This document shows, piece by piece, positions 7,891 through 17,759 of a stretch of 64,000 nucleotides of DNA. How positions within the stretch are numbered: the stretch's first letter is position 1; every line of letters begins with the position of its first letter. Below the pieces are notes generated by a model, which had not been told where the DNA came from, did not search any database, and saw nothing but the letters and a program-made list of their open reading frames with translations. The translations under genes and the position numbers were made by a program. Source of the stretch: Clostridia bacterium (GTDB lineage: Bacteria > Bacillota > Clostridia > Oscillospirales > RGIG5299); contig JAFVQJ010000018.1 in assembly GCA_017504945.1 (NCBI GenBank), positions 1-64,000 on the forward strand, written 5' to 3'.

Positions 7891-8734
7891 GGTAAAAAAT
7901 TTAAGCTATAAATACGGCGTCGGCACTCCGTTCGAGGTAACCGCGCTCGATAATATAAGCTTTTCGGTAGAAAAGGGCGAATTTATCGGTCTTATCGGAC
8001 ATACCGGCTCGGGCAAATCGACCTTGCTGCAATGCTTCAACGGATTGCTTAAGCCCGAGGGCGAGCTTTATATCGACGGAGTAAATATCTGCGAAAAGAA
8101 TAACGCCAAAGGAATCTGCTTCAAGGTCGGCCTCGTATTTCAGTATCCCGAGCATCAGCTATTTGAGGATACTGTGTATAAGGATATAGCCTTCGGCCCC
8201 AAAAATATGGGACTTTCCGAGGGAGAGATAAAGGACCGCGTCTGCGAGGCTCTCAAATTCTCGGGACTTTCCGAGGAAATACTCGAAAAATCCCCCTTCG
8301 AGCTTTCGGGCGGTCAGAAGAGAAGGGTAGCGGTTGCGGGCGTTATAGCAATGCGTCCCGAAATACTCGTGCTCGATGAGCCCGCCGCAGGTCTTGACCC
8401 TATCGGACGCGACAGCATTTTGGCAAACTTGCGCGAATATCATAAAAAAGAGGGCAAAACGGTAATACTCTCCTCGCATAATATGGACGATATCGCAAGA
8501 AACTGCGAAAAGGTCCTCGTTATGAACAGCGCAAGACTCGAGATGTTCGAAACCATTTCAGAGGTATTCAAAAGGAGCGAGCGTCTTAAGGAAATCGGGC
8601 TTGACGTTCCCATGCTCACCTCGGTATTCGAGGAGCTTTTGAAGGAGGGCTATCCCGTAAACAGCGGCATCTACACGGTAGAGCAGGCTGTAAACGAGAT
8701 AATAGCGGCAAAGGACGGTGGCAAAAATGCTTAA
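7877..8734 (+). CDS. ecfA2: Energy-coupling factor transporter ATPase EcfA2
   Basis: The second ATPase has 285 residues, with Walker A GHTGSGKST, Q-loop VFQYPEHQ, signature LSGGQKRR, Walker B LVLDEPAAGLDP and H-loop SSHNMDD. The start is GTG 7877, set by GGAGG about 8 nt upstream inside the end of ecfA1, so translation is coupled by a 14-base overlap. It forms the asymmetric ATPase heterodimer with EcfA1 and docks on EcfT. The C-terminal 70 residues are the usual regulatory extension of EcfA proteins. Confidence 0.93.
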   Translation: MSQIEVKNLSYKYGVGTPFEVTALDNISFSVEKGEFIGLIGHTGSGKSTLLQCFNGLLKPEGELYIDGVNICEKNNAKGICFKVGLVFQYPEHQLFEDTVYKDIAFGPKNMGLSEGEIKDRVCEALKFSGLSEEILEKSPFELSGGQKRRVAVAGVIAMRPEILVLDEPAAGLDPIGRDSILANLREYHKKEGKTVILSSHNMDDIARNCEKVLVMNSARLEMFETISEVFKRSERLKEIGLDVPMLTSVFEELLKEGYPVNSGIYTVEQAVNEIIAAKDGGKNA

Positions 8735-9563
8735 AGACATTACCATCGGTCAGTTTTTTCCGGGAGATTCGCTTCTCCACCGCCTCGACCCGAGAATGAA
8801 GATAGTTCTCACCGTTTTGTATATCGTCTTGCTTTTCGTGGCAAAAAGTATAGTATCGTTTGCGGCGGTAACGGTCTTTTCGTTAATTCTGGTATTCCTC
8901 TCGAAAATATCGCCCAAGCTGATATTAAAGAGCTTAAAGCCGCTTTTGTTCATAATCGTTTTCACAACGGTGCTGAATATCTTCTACGTAAAGGGCACTC
9001 CCATCTTCGAGCCGATAGATATCCTCGGCTGGCAATTCACAATAACCTATGAGGGACTTCTGACTGCGGTCGTAATGGTTCTTCGAATAACGCTTTTGAT
9101 AACCACCACCTCGCTGCTCACCTACACCACCTCCCCCATAGCCTTAACGGACGGCATTGAAAGACTTTTATCCCCCTTAAACGCCGTAAAGGTGCCCGTC
9201 CACGAATTTTCAATGATGATGACCATAGCGCTTCGCTTTATTCCCACTCTCATAGAGGAAACGGAGAAGATAATGGCGGCGCAAAAGTCAAGAGGCTCAA
9301 CCTTTTCGGAGGGCGGGCTTATAAAAAGAGCCAAGGCGCTCATTCCCATACTCGTTCCGCTTTTCGTTTCGGCATTTCGCAGAGCCGAGGAGCTTGCAAC
9401 GGCAATGGAATGCCGATGCTATGCGGGAGGCAAGGGAAGAACGAGATTAAAGCAGTATAAGCTCTGCGCAAGAGATTATATTTCGCTTTTAACGGTAATT
9501 GCGGTGTTTGCCGCAACCATTGCGATAAATATTTTACTGCAAGGCATAGTATTTGCAATTTAA
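8727..9563 (+). CDS. ecfT: Energy-coupling factor transmembrane protein EcfT
   Basis: The 278-residue membrane protein has about five hydrophobic segments. It carries the two cytoplasmic coupling-helix motifs of EcfT: QKSRG near residue 190 and AMECRCY near 226, which contact the ATPases. ATG 8727 lies inside the end of ecfA2 (8-base overlap) behind GGTGG, and the upstream in-frame GTG 8718 has no correctly spaced ribosome site. It is the scaffold that links interchangeable S proteins to EcfA1A2. Confidence 0.9.
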   Translation: MLKDITIGQFFPGDSLLHRLDPRMKIVLTVLYIVLLFVAKSIVSFAAVTVFSLILVFLSKISPKLILKSLKPLLFIIVFTTVLNIFYVKGTPIFEPIDILGWQFTITYEGLLTAVVMVLRITLLITTTSLLTYTTSPIALTDGIERLLSPLNAVKVPVHEFSMMMTIALRFIPTLIEETEKIMAAQKSRGSTFSEGGLIKRAKALIPILVPLFVSAFRRAEELATAMECRCYAGGKGRTRLKQYKLCARDYISLLTVIAVFAATIAINILLQGIVFAI

Positions 9564-9585
9564 ATGAAAGGAGCGAGCTTACCCT

Positions 9586-10335
9586 ATGAATAACTATCTT
9601 CTTAAAATAACATTTTTGGGAACAGAATATCACGGCTGGCAAAAGCAGAAAAACGCCTTAACGGTAAGCGAAGCTCTTGAAACCGCCGTTAAAAATGCGC
9701 TAGGCGTGTCGGTATCGCTAAAGGGCTGCGGCAGGACCGATGCGGGAGTTCACGCAATAAACTACTACTGCAGCTTCACGGCGGATATAAATATCGCTCC
9801 CGAGAGCTTAAGGCTTGCTTTAAACAGCGTGCTTCCAAAGGATATCGCCGTTAAAAAGGCGTTTACCGTGCCGAAGGATTTTCACGCGAGATTTTCAGCA
9901 ACCGAAAAGGAATATATCTATAAAATATATCCCTCGAAAACTCATAATCCCTTTTACGAAAACAGGGTGCTTAATTATAAATATCCCATCGATATAAATA
10001 AGCTCAACGAGGCGGCAGCGCTTTTCGTAGGCACTCACGACTTTTCCTCCTTCTCTGCAACGGGAAGCTCGGTAAAGGATAAGGTAAGAACTATATATCT
10101 TTCCGAATTTACTCAAAAGGGCGATATTATCGAATACCGTGTGAGAGGAAACGGCTTTCTCTACAATATGGTGAGAATACTCGTAGGCACCGCATTGAAA
10201 TACAACGAGGGTAAAATAACCCTTTCCGATATCGAGTCGCTCTTTAACGGCTATAACAGAAGCCTTGCGGGCAAAACGGTATCGGGCGCAGGTCTTTATC
10301 TTAACGACGTTTGGTACGGGGAGGAGATATTTTGA
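9586..10335 (+). CDS. truA: tRNA pseudouridine(38-40) synthase TruA
   Basis: The 249-residue enzyme isomerises U38-U40 in tRNA anticodon stems. The catalytic Asp lies in GCGRTDAGVHA near residue 50. Later motifs include FSATEKEYIY, THDFSSFSATG and RVRGNGFLYNMVRILVGT, all typical of TruA. The gene follows ecfT by 22 bases with GGAG upstream. The ecfA1-ecfA2-ecfT-truA order is a common Firmicutes arrangement, so the gene set is probably one operon. Confidence 0.94.
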   Translation: MNNYLLKITFLGTEYHGWQKQKNALTVSEALETAVKNALGVSVSLKGCGRTDAGVHAINYYCSFTADINIAPESLRLALNSVLPKDIAVKKAFTVPKDFHARFSATEKEYIYKIYPSKTHNPFYENRVLNYKYPIDINKLNEAAALFVGTHDFSSFSATGSSVKDKVRTIYLSEFTQKGDIIEYRVRGNGFLYNMVRILVGTALKYNEGKITLSDIESLFNGYNRSLAGKTVSGAGLYLNDVWYGEEIF

Positions 10336-11558
10336 ATAACGGCGAAGATATATTCAACGAAAACGAAGGTCTCTTAGAAAAAGGCTTTTCAAACGAGCTC
10401 CCCGATATCGTCGACGATACCACGGTAAAGAAAAACAGACTGTCGGTGGTAAAAAAGGTAAGACTTCTCACGGCGGCAATAATAATCCTTTTGGTTGCAA
10501 TTCTTCTTTTCGTTTACGGAAGCAGCCTGAACTATGACAATATCCGCCGCTTTTTCGTAAAGGTAAGCTACAACTTCAACACCGAAATAGCGCCAAGCGG
10601 CAGCTTCGAGTTTGACGAGAGCGACAATATGCGATATGTCGGCTATAAAAACGGCGTCGCCGTGCTTTCGGGCGGAACGCTCTCGGTGTTTGACGACAGA
10701 GGCTATCTTCTTTCTTCAAAGAGCGCGGTGTATAAAACACCCATGCTCACCACCTCGGGAAAATACCTTATAAGCTACGACCTCGGCGGCACCTCGCTTT
10801 CGGTCCACAACAGCTTCGACACGGTGTTTAACTACACCTCCGATATGCCGATAACCTATGCCTCAATGGGCAAGGGAAATCACCTCGCGGTCTGCAGCTA
10901 CGCCGAGGATCATAAAAATAAAATAACGGTGTTCGATACCACCTTTTCACCCATCTTCACCGTCTACCGCTACGATCGCTACGTGACCGCGGCGGAGACC
11001 TCGCCTGACAATAAAATGCTCGCGGTTGCCGCTGTCTATCCGAGCGGCGCCGAGATGTACGGAGAGATAATACTCTACCGCTACGGCGAGAGCGAGAGCT
11101 ACGCCACCTGCAAGCTCTCGGAGGAATATCCTCACACCGTGTTTTATAAAAAAGACGGCACTCTCTGCGCAATAACCGAAAAAAGCGTCTTTTTCATAGA
11201 TAAAAGCGGCACAGTCCTTTCAAAATACAGCTTTGATGGCAAGGATATATGCTGCATCGCAAACGACTTAAGATATACCGCCATAGCGGTAACCACTGCG
11301 GGCGTCGGCAGCGCCGAGATAACGGTGTTTGATTCAAACGGCAACGTAACGGCTACTCAAAAGGGCGATATCCCCACCGAAATGACTTTCGGAAACAACT
11401 GCCTCTGGGCGCTTTACGAAAACGGCTATTCATCATACGACTTAAAAAGCGGTGAAAAAAAGACCTACCCCATAACCGAGCGCAAGGCGATACTGTTTGG
11501 CAAAAATTCTGTAATATTACTCACCGATGGACACGGCGAGATAATAGTAAAGGAGTAA
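10332..11558 (+). CDS. DUF5711-like membrane-anchored beta-propeller protein
   Basis: The 408-residue protein has an acidic cytoplasmic N-terminus of about 45 residues and one membrane segment near 50-70. A long extracellular domain of repeated short beta motifs follows, alternating VFD/VYD strands as in a WD/PQQ-like propeller. This fits the DUF5711 family of unknown function. The start is taken as TTG 10332 because GGGGAGG lies 7 nt upstream and the TTG overlaps the truA stop (TTGA). Position after truA and before a CvpA-like gene suggests a cell-envelope role. No catalytic motif is visible. Confidence 0.72.
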   Translation: MNNGEDIFNENEGLLEKGFSNELPDIVDDTTVKKNRLSVVKKVRLLTAAIIILLVAILLFVYGSSLNYDNIRRFFVKVSYNFNTEIAPSGSFEFDESDNMRYVGYKNGVAVLSGGTLSVFDDRGYLLSSKSAVYKTPMLTTSGKYLISYDLGGTSLSVHNSFDTVFNYTSDMPITYASMGKGNHLAVCSYAEDHKNKITVFDTTFSPIFTVYRYDRYVTAAETSPDNKMLAVAAVYPSGAEMYGEIILYRYGESESYATCKLSEEYPHTVFYKKDGTLCAITEKSVFFIDKSGTVLSKYSFDGKDICCIANDLRYTAIAVTTAGVGSAEITVFDSNGNVTATQKGDIPTEMTFGNNCLWALYENGYSSYDLKSGEKKTYPITERKAILFGKNSVILLTDGHGEIIVKE

Positions 11559-11561
11559 GGT

Positions 11562-12302
11562 ATGAATTGGATACTTGATGCAGCGGTTGCGCTGATAATA
11601 GCAATATTCATAATAGTTTTCGCGGCAAAGGGCTTTGCGAAAGCCTTTTTCGGTCTGCTTTCCGGCGTTATAGCGGTAGTGGTCGCCATTGCGCTGTGCG
11701 GACCGGTCGGCGAATTCGTTTCTGAAAAATGGGTAGAGCCTGCGGTAAGCGGCTTCGTTGAGCAGGCCCTTGAAGACTCGGCAAAGGACTATGCCGAGGA
11801 TACCTACGGCGAGCAAAAGGACTCAAACGAGCTCACCGAAAAGGATTACGGCAACGTTATCGATTCCATTTCAGGCAAGCTTGAGAGCTTTATGTCGGTG
11901 CTCGGCATATCGAAGGAAAGCATAAAGGAACTTTACGATCAGGCGGCGGCGTCGGCTCATGGCAAGCTTGAGTTTTTTGCAAGCCACCTTGCCAAAACGG
12001 TTTCTCTCGGATTGAGCAAGATAGTGAGCTTTATAGTGATATTCATAGCGGCGCTCATAATACTTAAGCTTCTATCACTCATATTCGGCAAGCTTTTCGA
12101 GCTTCCCGTGCTAAAGCAGTTTAACACCTTGGGCGGCGCGGCGGTAGGCGCGATATTCGGCATAGTAACGGTTTTGGTGCTAATAACGGGTTTTAAGCTT
12201 ATGCTTCCCAATCTGCACGCCGAAGACGGAGCTCCGATAATAACCGAACAGAATATAAAAGACAGCTATCTGTTTGAAATCTTCTATAATATTAAGCTTT
12301 GA
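11562..12302 (+). CDS. CvpA-family membrane protein
   Basis: The 246-residue protein has two N-terminal hydrophobic segments with the start MNWILDAAVALII, a soluble central stretch of about 100 residues, and two C-terminal membrane helices with FNTLGGAAVGAIFG, as in CvpA/colicin V production-type proteins. The molecular function of the family is not settled and roles in envelope integrity are reported. The middle region is longer than in classical CvpA. It starts 3 bases after the preceding gene and is followed by pgsA, so it belongs to a membrane-related operon. Confidence 0.75.
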   Translation: MNWILDAAVALIIAIFIIVFAAKGFAKAFFGLLSGVIAVVVAIALCGPVGEFVSEKWVEPAVSGFVEQALEDSAKDYAEDTYGEQKDSNELTEKDYGNVIDSISGKLESFMSVLGISKESIKELYDQAAASAHGKLEFFASHLAKTVSLGLSKIVSFIVIFIAALIILKLLSLIFGKLFELPVLKQFNTLGGAAVGAIFGIVTVLVLITGFKLMLPNLHAEDGAPIITEQNIKDSYLFEIFYNIKL

Positions 12303-12313
12303 GGTAACGACAA

Positions 12314-12892
12314 ATGAAAGAAAAATTTTTCACAGCGCCCAATATAATAACACTTTTCAGGCTTATACTCGTTCCGGTCTACGCGGCGGTATATTTTGCC
12401 TTGCCTCATATGCGCTGGCTGGCACTTCTTTGCTTCCTCGTAGCCTGCCTGTCCGACGTGGTCGACGGTTATATCGCAAGGAAATATAACCTCATCTCAA
12501 AAATAGGCACCGTTCTTGACCCCCTTGCCGACAAGCTTATGTATATCACCGTAGTATGCGGACTCGTAATAAGCGGCACGATAAACTTCTGGTTCTTTCT
12601 TATCTACGCCGTTAAAGAGCTTGTTATGATAGTCGGAGCGGCTGTTATGATAAAGGGAATAAAGGAAGTAATTCCCGCAAAGTGGTACGGCAAGCTCTCC
12701 ACGGCACTCTTCTTCGTGGTAATATCGGTATCCATCGTCTATCCTTCAAATTGGGATACGCTCTGGATAAACCTTGCATATCTTGCGGTCTTACTGCTTG
12801 CAATATACGCTTTCGTAAGGTACGGACTTATCTACCTTTCACTCTATAAAAAGAACAGCGAGGCAAAATCGGAAGCCTCCGAGGAGAAATGA
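12314..12892 (+). CDS. pgsA: CDP-diacylglycerol-glycerol-3-phosphate 3-phosphatidyltransferase
   Basis: The 192-residue integral membrane enzyme makes phosphatidylglycerol phosphate. The CDP-alcohol phosphotransferase signature DG-x2-AR-x8-G-x3-D-x3-D is complete around residues 55-77 (DGYIAR, then GTVLDPLAD). The N-terminus KFFTAPNIITLFR is typical of PgsA. The C-terminal 20 residues are charged. The gene ends 3 bases before the ClpE-like gene, which uses a GAGGAG site inside the end of pgsA. Confidence 0.92.
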   Translation: MKEKFFTAPNIITLFRLILVPVYAAVYFALPHMRWLALLCFLVACLSDVVDGYIARKYNLISKIGTVLDPLADKLMYITVVCGLVISGTINFWFFLIYAVKELVMIVGAAVMIKGIKEVIPAKWYGKLSTALFFVVISVSIVYPSNWDTLWINLAYLAVLLLAIYAFVRYGLIYLSLYKKNSEAKSEASEEK

Positions 12893-12895
12893 TCA

Positions 12896-15175
12896 ATGCT
12901 TTGTGTTAAATGCAAAAAAAGAACGGCAGTCGTTTTCGTTCAGCGCCCCGGTCAGAACGGTGAGGTGCAAAACGAGGGCTACTGTCTTGTCTGCGCCAAG
13001 GAGATGGGCATTAAGCCCGTTGACGACCTTATGAAGCAGATGGGTATATCGGAGGATCAGCTCGAGGAGCTTGCCGACGAAATGACCGAGCTCACCTCTC
13101 AAATGGAGGAGGAGGGCTTTACCCCCGGCGGAGCCGCACCTATGCCGTTTTTCAAAAATCTTTCGCTCACAGCCGCAAGCGGCGACGAGAAAAAGACCGA
13201 TAAAAAGAAAAAAGATAAAAACGGCAAGGAGGAGGCAAAGGACGAGAAAAAGACCAAATTCCTCTCCGCCTACTGCCAGAATTTAAACGATAAAGCGCTT
13301 TCGGGCAAGCTCGACAGAATAATCGGCAGAGATAAGGAGCTCACGAGAGTTATTCAGATACTTTCGCGCCGCACCAAAAACAACCCCTGCTTAATAGGCG
13401 AGCCCGGCGTGGGAAAGACTGCCATCGCGGAGGGACTTGCTCTCAAGATAGTCGGCGGCAACGTTCCCGCAAAGCTTGCCGATAAGGAGGTCTGGCTTCT
13501 TGACCTTACCGCCCTTTTGGCAGGTACACAGTTTCGCGGTCAGTTTGAAAGCAGAATAAAGGGGCTTATCGAGGAGGTAAAGACTCTCGGAAATATCATT
13601 TTGGTTATCGACGAGGTCCACAACCTTGTCGGCACAGGTGATGCCGAGGGCTCGATGAACGCCGCCAATATGCTAAAGCCCGCCCTTTCAAGAGGCGAGA
13701 TACAGGTAATAGGCGCCACCACCTTAAACGAATACAGAAAGCACATAGAAAAGGATGCCGCCCTCGAGCGTCGCTTCCAGCCCGTTATGGTCGAGGAGCC
13801 GAGTGTTGAGGACGCCAAGGAGATAATCGCGGGAATTAAGGAATACTACGAAAAATTCCACGGCTTAAAGCTTCCCGCACCTTTGGTTGCAAAGGCGGTA
13901 ATATGGAGCGAGCGTTATATAAACGACCGCTATCTTCCCGATAAAGCGATAGATCTTATCGACGAAGCCTGCTCCGCGGCAGGACTCAAGAAAAAGGAGA
14001 TAGACGAGCTCTTCAGAATAAGAAAGGAGCTCACTTTACTTGAGGAAAAGCTTTCATCGCTTGAAAATCCCCCCGAGGATGCCAAGGCGGAGCTCGATTA
14101 CGAGCAGATAACCAAGGTGAAGGCAGAGCTCGTTAAAAAGCAGGTAAGAGAAAAGGAGCTTGCCGAGATAGTAGATACCTTCGAGGTAACGGAGGAGGAT
14201 CTTGCAGGCGTCATCGAGCTGTGGACGGGCATTCCAGCCAATAAAATAAGCGGCGGTGAGCTTGCAAGACTTGTAAGTCTCGAGGATAACCTTAAGGCAA
14301 AGATAATCGGTCAGGATTACGCCATAAGCGCCGTTACAAAGGCGGTAAAGCGTGCAAAAGCGGCTCTCGTTCCGAGAATGCGTCCCGTTTCCTTTATCTT
14401 CACGGGTCCCTCGGGCATAGGAAAGACCGAGCTTGCAAAATGCCTTGCATCCGAGCTTTTCGATCTTCCCGATTCACTTATTCGCCTCGATATGTCGGAA
14501 TTTATGGAAAAGCACGCGGTATCGAGAATAATCGGCTCACCTCCCGGCTACGTCGGATACGACGAGGCAGGCCAGCTTACCGAAAAGATAAGAAGAAGAC
14601 CCTATTCGGTAATACTTTTCGATGAGATCGAAAAGGCGCACCCCGAGGTAATGAATATTCTTCTTTCGATACTCGACGAGGGCAGAATAACCGACGCCCA
14701 CGGCAAGACCGTCGATTTCCGTCACACCGTTATAATAATGACCTCAAACGCCGGCTCCGAAATAAAGGGGCAGGGAATAGGCTTTAACAAAACGAGCGAC
14801 GACCTCGCAAGAGAAAAAGCCGAAAGATCGCTTAAACAGTTCCTGCGTCCCGAATTTTTAAACAGAGTCGATGAGATAATCGTTTTCAACCCGCTTTCAA
14901 GGGAAAACTTCAAAGAGATAACCGCCGTTATTTTAAACGAGCAGAAAAAGGCTCTTTCCGAGCGCGCAATATCTCTTTGCTGGACCGATGAGGTCGTCAC
15001 CTTGCTTGCCGAGCGCTCATACAGCGAGGAATACGGCGCAAGAAACACAAGAAGAATAGTCCTTAAGGAGATAGAGGACAGACTTGTCGACGAGGTAATT
15101 CAAAACGGAGAAAGCTTCACGAAGGCAAGCTTTTTCGTAGAAAACGGAGAAATAAAACTAACCACAGGAGTTTAA
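12896..15175 (+). CDS. clpE: ClpE/ClpC-type AAA+ unfoldase with N-terminal zinc finger
   Basis: The 759-residue protein begins with a CxxC...CxxC zinc finger (CVKC at 3-6, CLVC near 32-35), followed by a charged linker, AAA+ domain 1 (Walker [10 protein letters not shown], Walker [11 protein letters not shown]), a UVR-like coiled segment, and AAA+ domain 2 (Walker [24 protein letters not shown], sensor-2 GARNTRR). The loop GQGIGFN supplies the IGF-type tripeptide used to dock ClpP, which is encoded at 61753. It lacks the double N-repeat of ClpC, so ClpE is the better match. It feeds misfolded proteins to ClpP. There is no ctsR or mcsAB beside it. The symbol is a best estimate. Confidence 0.85.
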   Translation: MLCVKCKKRTAVVFVQRPGQNGEVQNEGYCLVCAKEMGIKPVDDLMKQMGISEDQLEELADEMTELTSQMEEEGFTPGGAAPMPFFKNLSLTAASGDEKKTDKKKKDKNGKEEAKDEKKTKFLSAYCQNLNDKALSGKLDRIIGRDKELTRVIQILSRRTKNNPCLIGEPGVGKTAIAEGLALKIVGGNVPAKLADKEVWLLDLTALLAGTQFRGQFESRIKGLIEEVKTLGNIILVIDEVHNLVGTGDAEGSMNAANMLKPALSRGEIQVIGATTLNEYRKHIEKDAALERRFQPVMVEEPSVEDAKEIIAGIKEYYEKFHGLKLPAPLVAKAVIWSERYINDRYLPDKAIDLIDEACSAAGLKKKEIDELFRIRKELTLLEEKLSSLENPPEDAKAELDYEQITKVKAELVKKQVREKELAEIVDTFEVTEEDLAGVIELWTGIPANKISGGELARLVSLEDNLKAKIIGQDYAISAVTKAVKRAKAALVPRMRPVSFIFTGPSGIGKTELAKCLASELFDLPDSLIRLDMSEFMEKHAVSRIIGSPPGYVGYDEAGQLTEKIRRRPYSVILFDEIEKAHPEVMNILLSILDEGRITDAHGKTVDFRHTVIIMTSNAGSEIKGQGIGFNKTSDDLAREKAERSLKQFLRPEFLNRVDEIIVFNPLSRENFKEITAVILNEQKKALSERAISLCWTDEVVTLLAERSYSEEYGARNTRRIVLKEIEDRLVDEVIQNGESFTKASFFVENGEIKLTTGV

Positions 15176-15176
15176 A

Positions 15177-17759
15177 ATGAAAAATCCACTGCTTAAAAAA
15201 CAAAGGATATTCTCATTTGAAAATATTGCCACGTGGCAGCAATACGTCTATCTGTTGCTGATCGGATTTGTCATTACGGCGGCGTTTATCGTTCCGTCGA
15301 TGATATACGACGGCGGTCCCTTTACCTTTTACGGCGACTATAACGTTCAGCAGATACCGTTCTGGTACGAGGCTCACGCCGCCGTAAAGAGCGGAGAGAT
15401 ATTTTGGAACTGGGAATCGGACCTCGGCGTAAACTTCATAGGCTCATACGCCTATTATATGCTCGGAAGCCCGTTTTTCTGGCTCTCACTCCCGTTCCCG
15501 ACCGATTGGGTGCCCTATATAATGCCCTTTATGCTCTGCCTTAAATTTGCAATTTCGGCAATGACCTCCTTTGCATATTTAAAGCTGTTTGTCAAAAAGG
15601 TCGATAACGCGGTGCTCGGCGCCTTGATGTACGCCTTTTGCAGCAATATGGTATACAGCATCTTCTTTTTCCAGTTTAACGAGGTATTTGCCTTTTTCCC
15701 CCTTATGCTTTACGGACTTGAGGTGCTTATCCAAAAGAAAAAGCGCGGATTTTTCGCACTCGGCATTGCACTTTGCCTGCTTTGCAACTACTACCTTTTC
15801 GTTGCAGAGGTAGTCTTCATAGTGCTCTATTTCTTAATAAGACTCACCTCGGGCTGCTGGAAGGAGCATTTTAACCTGAAAACGCTGCTTTCGCTTGCGT
15901 TTGAAGTCATCGTCGGCTGCGGTATGGCGCTCTTTATCGCACTTCCCGCAATTTACGCCACGGCGCAGGTACCGAGAGCAAGCTGGAAGATAGGCGGCTG
16001 GGGAATGCTCATCTTTAATAAAACACAGATATATCCCAATATCTTCACAGCCTTCTTCACACCGCCCGACCTCCCCGCAAGACCTCTTTTCTACCCCGAG
16101 ATAGACACAAAATGGTCGTCGGTCGCCTGCTGGCTGCCGCTCTTCTCGGCAACGGGCGTTATCGCCTATATGAGAAGATCAAGGAAAAAGGATTGGCTTC
16201 AGAAGCTGCTTATCGCCCTTTTGGTTGCCTGCGTTGTACCGCTTTTCAATTCGGTATTTCAGCTCTTTTCATCGAGCTACTATACGAGATGGTACTTTAT
16301 GCTCGGTCTTATGTTTGCCCTTGCAACCGCTCTTGCAATAGAGCGTTGCTCCGACGGCGAATGGAGCGGCGCATTTAAAATAAACGCGGCGGCAACCGCA
16401 CTTCTTACCCTCCCCGTCGGAATACTTTTCAAAAATATCTCCGATAAGGGACTTATTGAGATGATAAACGAGGCATCGGGCAATTTCCTTCAAAAGATAG
16501 CCACGGGCATCTCGAAATTCTACGAAAAGTACGGGCTTATCAAATACCCCTCGAAATATTGGGCATATATTGCCATAATCGGTATTTGTATAGCCTTGGT
16601 ATATATCCTCTTCTTCGTAATAGGAAGAAAGAATAAGAACTTCTTTAAATCGGCGTTTATCTTTTTGTGCTGTGTCTGCGTGCTTTACGGAAACGTCTTT
16701 ATCTTTTTCGGCAAATCATACGACAACACCAAAAAGAGCTATAACGGCAACCCGTCGTTTATAGAACAGAATATCTATAACCGCGATAAGTTCGAGCTGC
16801 CCGCTCACAGCGACGCCTTCGTGCGAGTCGATACTCCCAAGGATAACCGCGAAAATCAGGGCCTTATGCTCGGAGTTCCCTCAATAAGATTTTTCCACAC
16901 CGTCGTGCCGGAATCGATAACGAGATTTTATGAGTCGATAGGCAGCACGAGAACGGTGCGAAGCGAGCCCGATCCCGAGCTCATATGGCTCCGCTCGCTC
17001 CTCTCGGTAAAATATATGATCGACACCAAAAACACCGAGAACCCCGATTGGTACGGCTTCGAATACGTGGCAACGAGCGCAAATATAAGCATTTGGGAAA
17101 ATAAAAACTATATTCCCATAGGCTTTACCTACGATAAATATATAACCTATGAGCAGTATAATAAGGTGTCGGAGGATTATCGCGACAGACTTCTTCTCCA
17201 CGGCATACTCCTTTCTGACAGTCAGATAGAGAAATACTCAAATATCTACACCAACTATACGGAAAACAACATCTACGTCAACTCCTCAATGGAGGAGGCG
17301 TGCGATGCAAGACGTGAAAACACCGTTAAGAACTTTGAATACGGTTCGAAAGGCTTTTCGGGAAGCATAACTCTTGAAAAGGAAACTCTCGTATTTTTCT
17401 CGGTGCCCTACGAGGACGGCTGGACAGCCTACGTCAACGGCAAAGAGGTAGATATCGAAAGAGTAAACGTCGGATTTATGGCGGTGCTTTGCGGCGAGGG
17501 CGAAAACAGAATCGAGTTTAAGTTTATGCCTGTGGGACTTCGCCTCGGCAGCGCGGTAACGGCAGTATCTATCCTTCTGTTTGTTGTTTATCTCACCGTA
17601 TTCGCGCTGGTTGAGCATAAAAGAAAAAAGCGCGAGGGCTTTGTAAAGACCGTCCCCGCCGTAATAAATGAAAACGACGAATATTCAAAGCTCCGTGATA
17701 AAGTCGATGCGATAATCGGCGAGATCGAATCGGAGGAAAGTGAGGAAGACCATGATTAA
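15177..17759 (+). CDS. YfhO-family multi-spanning membrane protein
   Basis: The 860-residue protein has about a dozen hydrophobic helices, then an extracellular domain of about 250 residues and a last helix near 800. The early motif FYGDYNVQQIPFWYEAH and the late segment FFSVPYEDGWTAYVNGKEV match the YfhO family, which contains GT-C-like proteins linked to glycosylation of lipoteichoic acid or other polymers. It starts 1 base after the ClpE-like stop behind an AGGAG site. The last 50 residues are a charged cytoplasmic tail. Donor and acceptor are not known. Confidence 0.82.
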   Translation: MKNPLLKKQRIFSFENIATWQQYVYLLLIGFVITAAFIVPSMIYDGGPFTFYGDYNVQQIPFWYEAHAAVKSGEIFWNWESDLGVNFIGSYAYYMLGSPFFWLSLPFPTDWVPYIMPFMLCLKFAISAMTSFAYLKLFVKKVDNAVLGALMYAFCSNMVYSIFFFQFNEVFAFFPLMLYGLEVLIQKKKRGFFALGIALCLLCNYYLFVAEVVFIVLYFLIRLTSGCWKEHFNLKTLLSLAFEVIVGCGMALFIALPAIYATAQVPRASWKIGGWGMLIFNKTQIYPNIFTAFFTPPDLPARPLFYPEIDTKWSSVACWLPLFSATGVIAYMRRSRKKDWLQKLLIALLVACVVPLFNSVFQLFSSSYYTRWYFMLGLMFALATALAIERCSDGEWSGAFKINAAATALLTLPVGILFKNISDKGLIEMINEASGNFLQKIATGISKFYEKYGLIKYPSKYWAYIAIIGICIALVYILFFVIGRKNKNFFKSAFIFLCCVCVLYGNVFIFFGKSYDNTKKSYNGNPSFIEQNIYNRDKFELPAHSDAFVRVDTPKDNRENQGLMLGVPSIRFFHTVVPESITRFYESIGSTRTVRSEPDPELIWLRSLLSVKYMIDTKNTENPDWYGFEYVATSANISIWENKNYIPIGFTYDKYITYEQYNKVSEDYRDRLLLHGILLSDSQIEKYSNIYTNYTENNIYVNSSMEEACDARRENTVKNFEYGSKGFSGSITLEKETLVFFSVPYEDGWTAYVNGKEVDIERVNVGFMAVLCGEGENRIEFKFMPVGLRLGSAVTAVSILLFVVYLTVFALVEHKRKKREGFVKTVPAVINENDEYSKLRDKVDAIIGEIESEESEEDHD

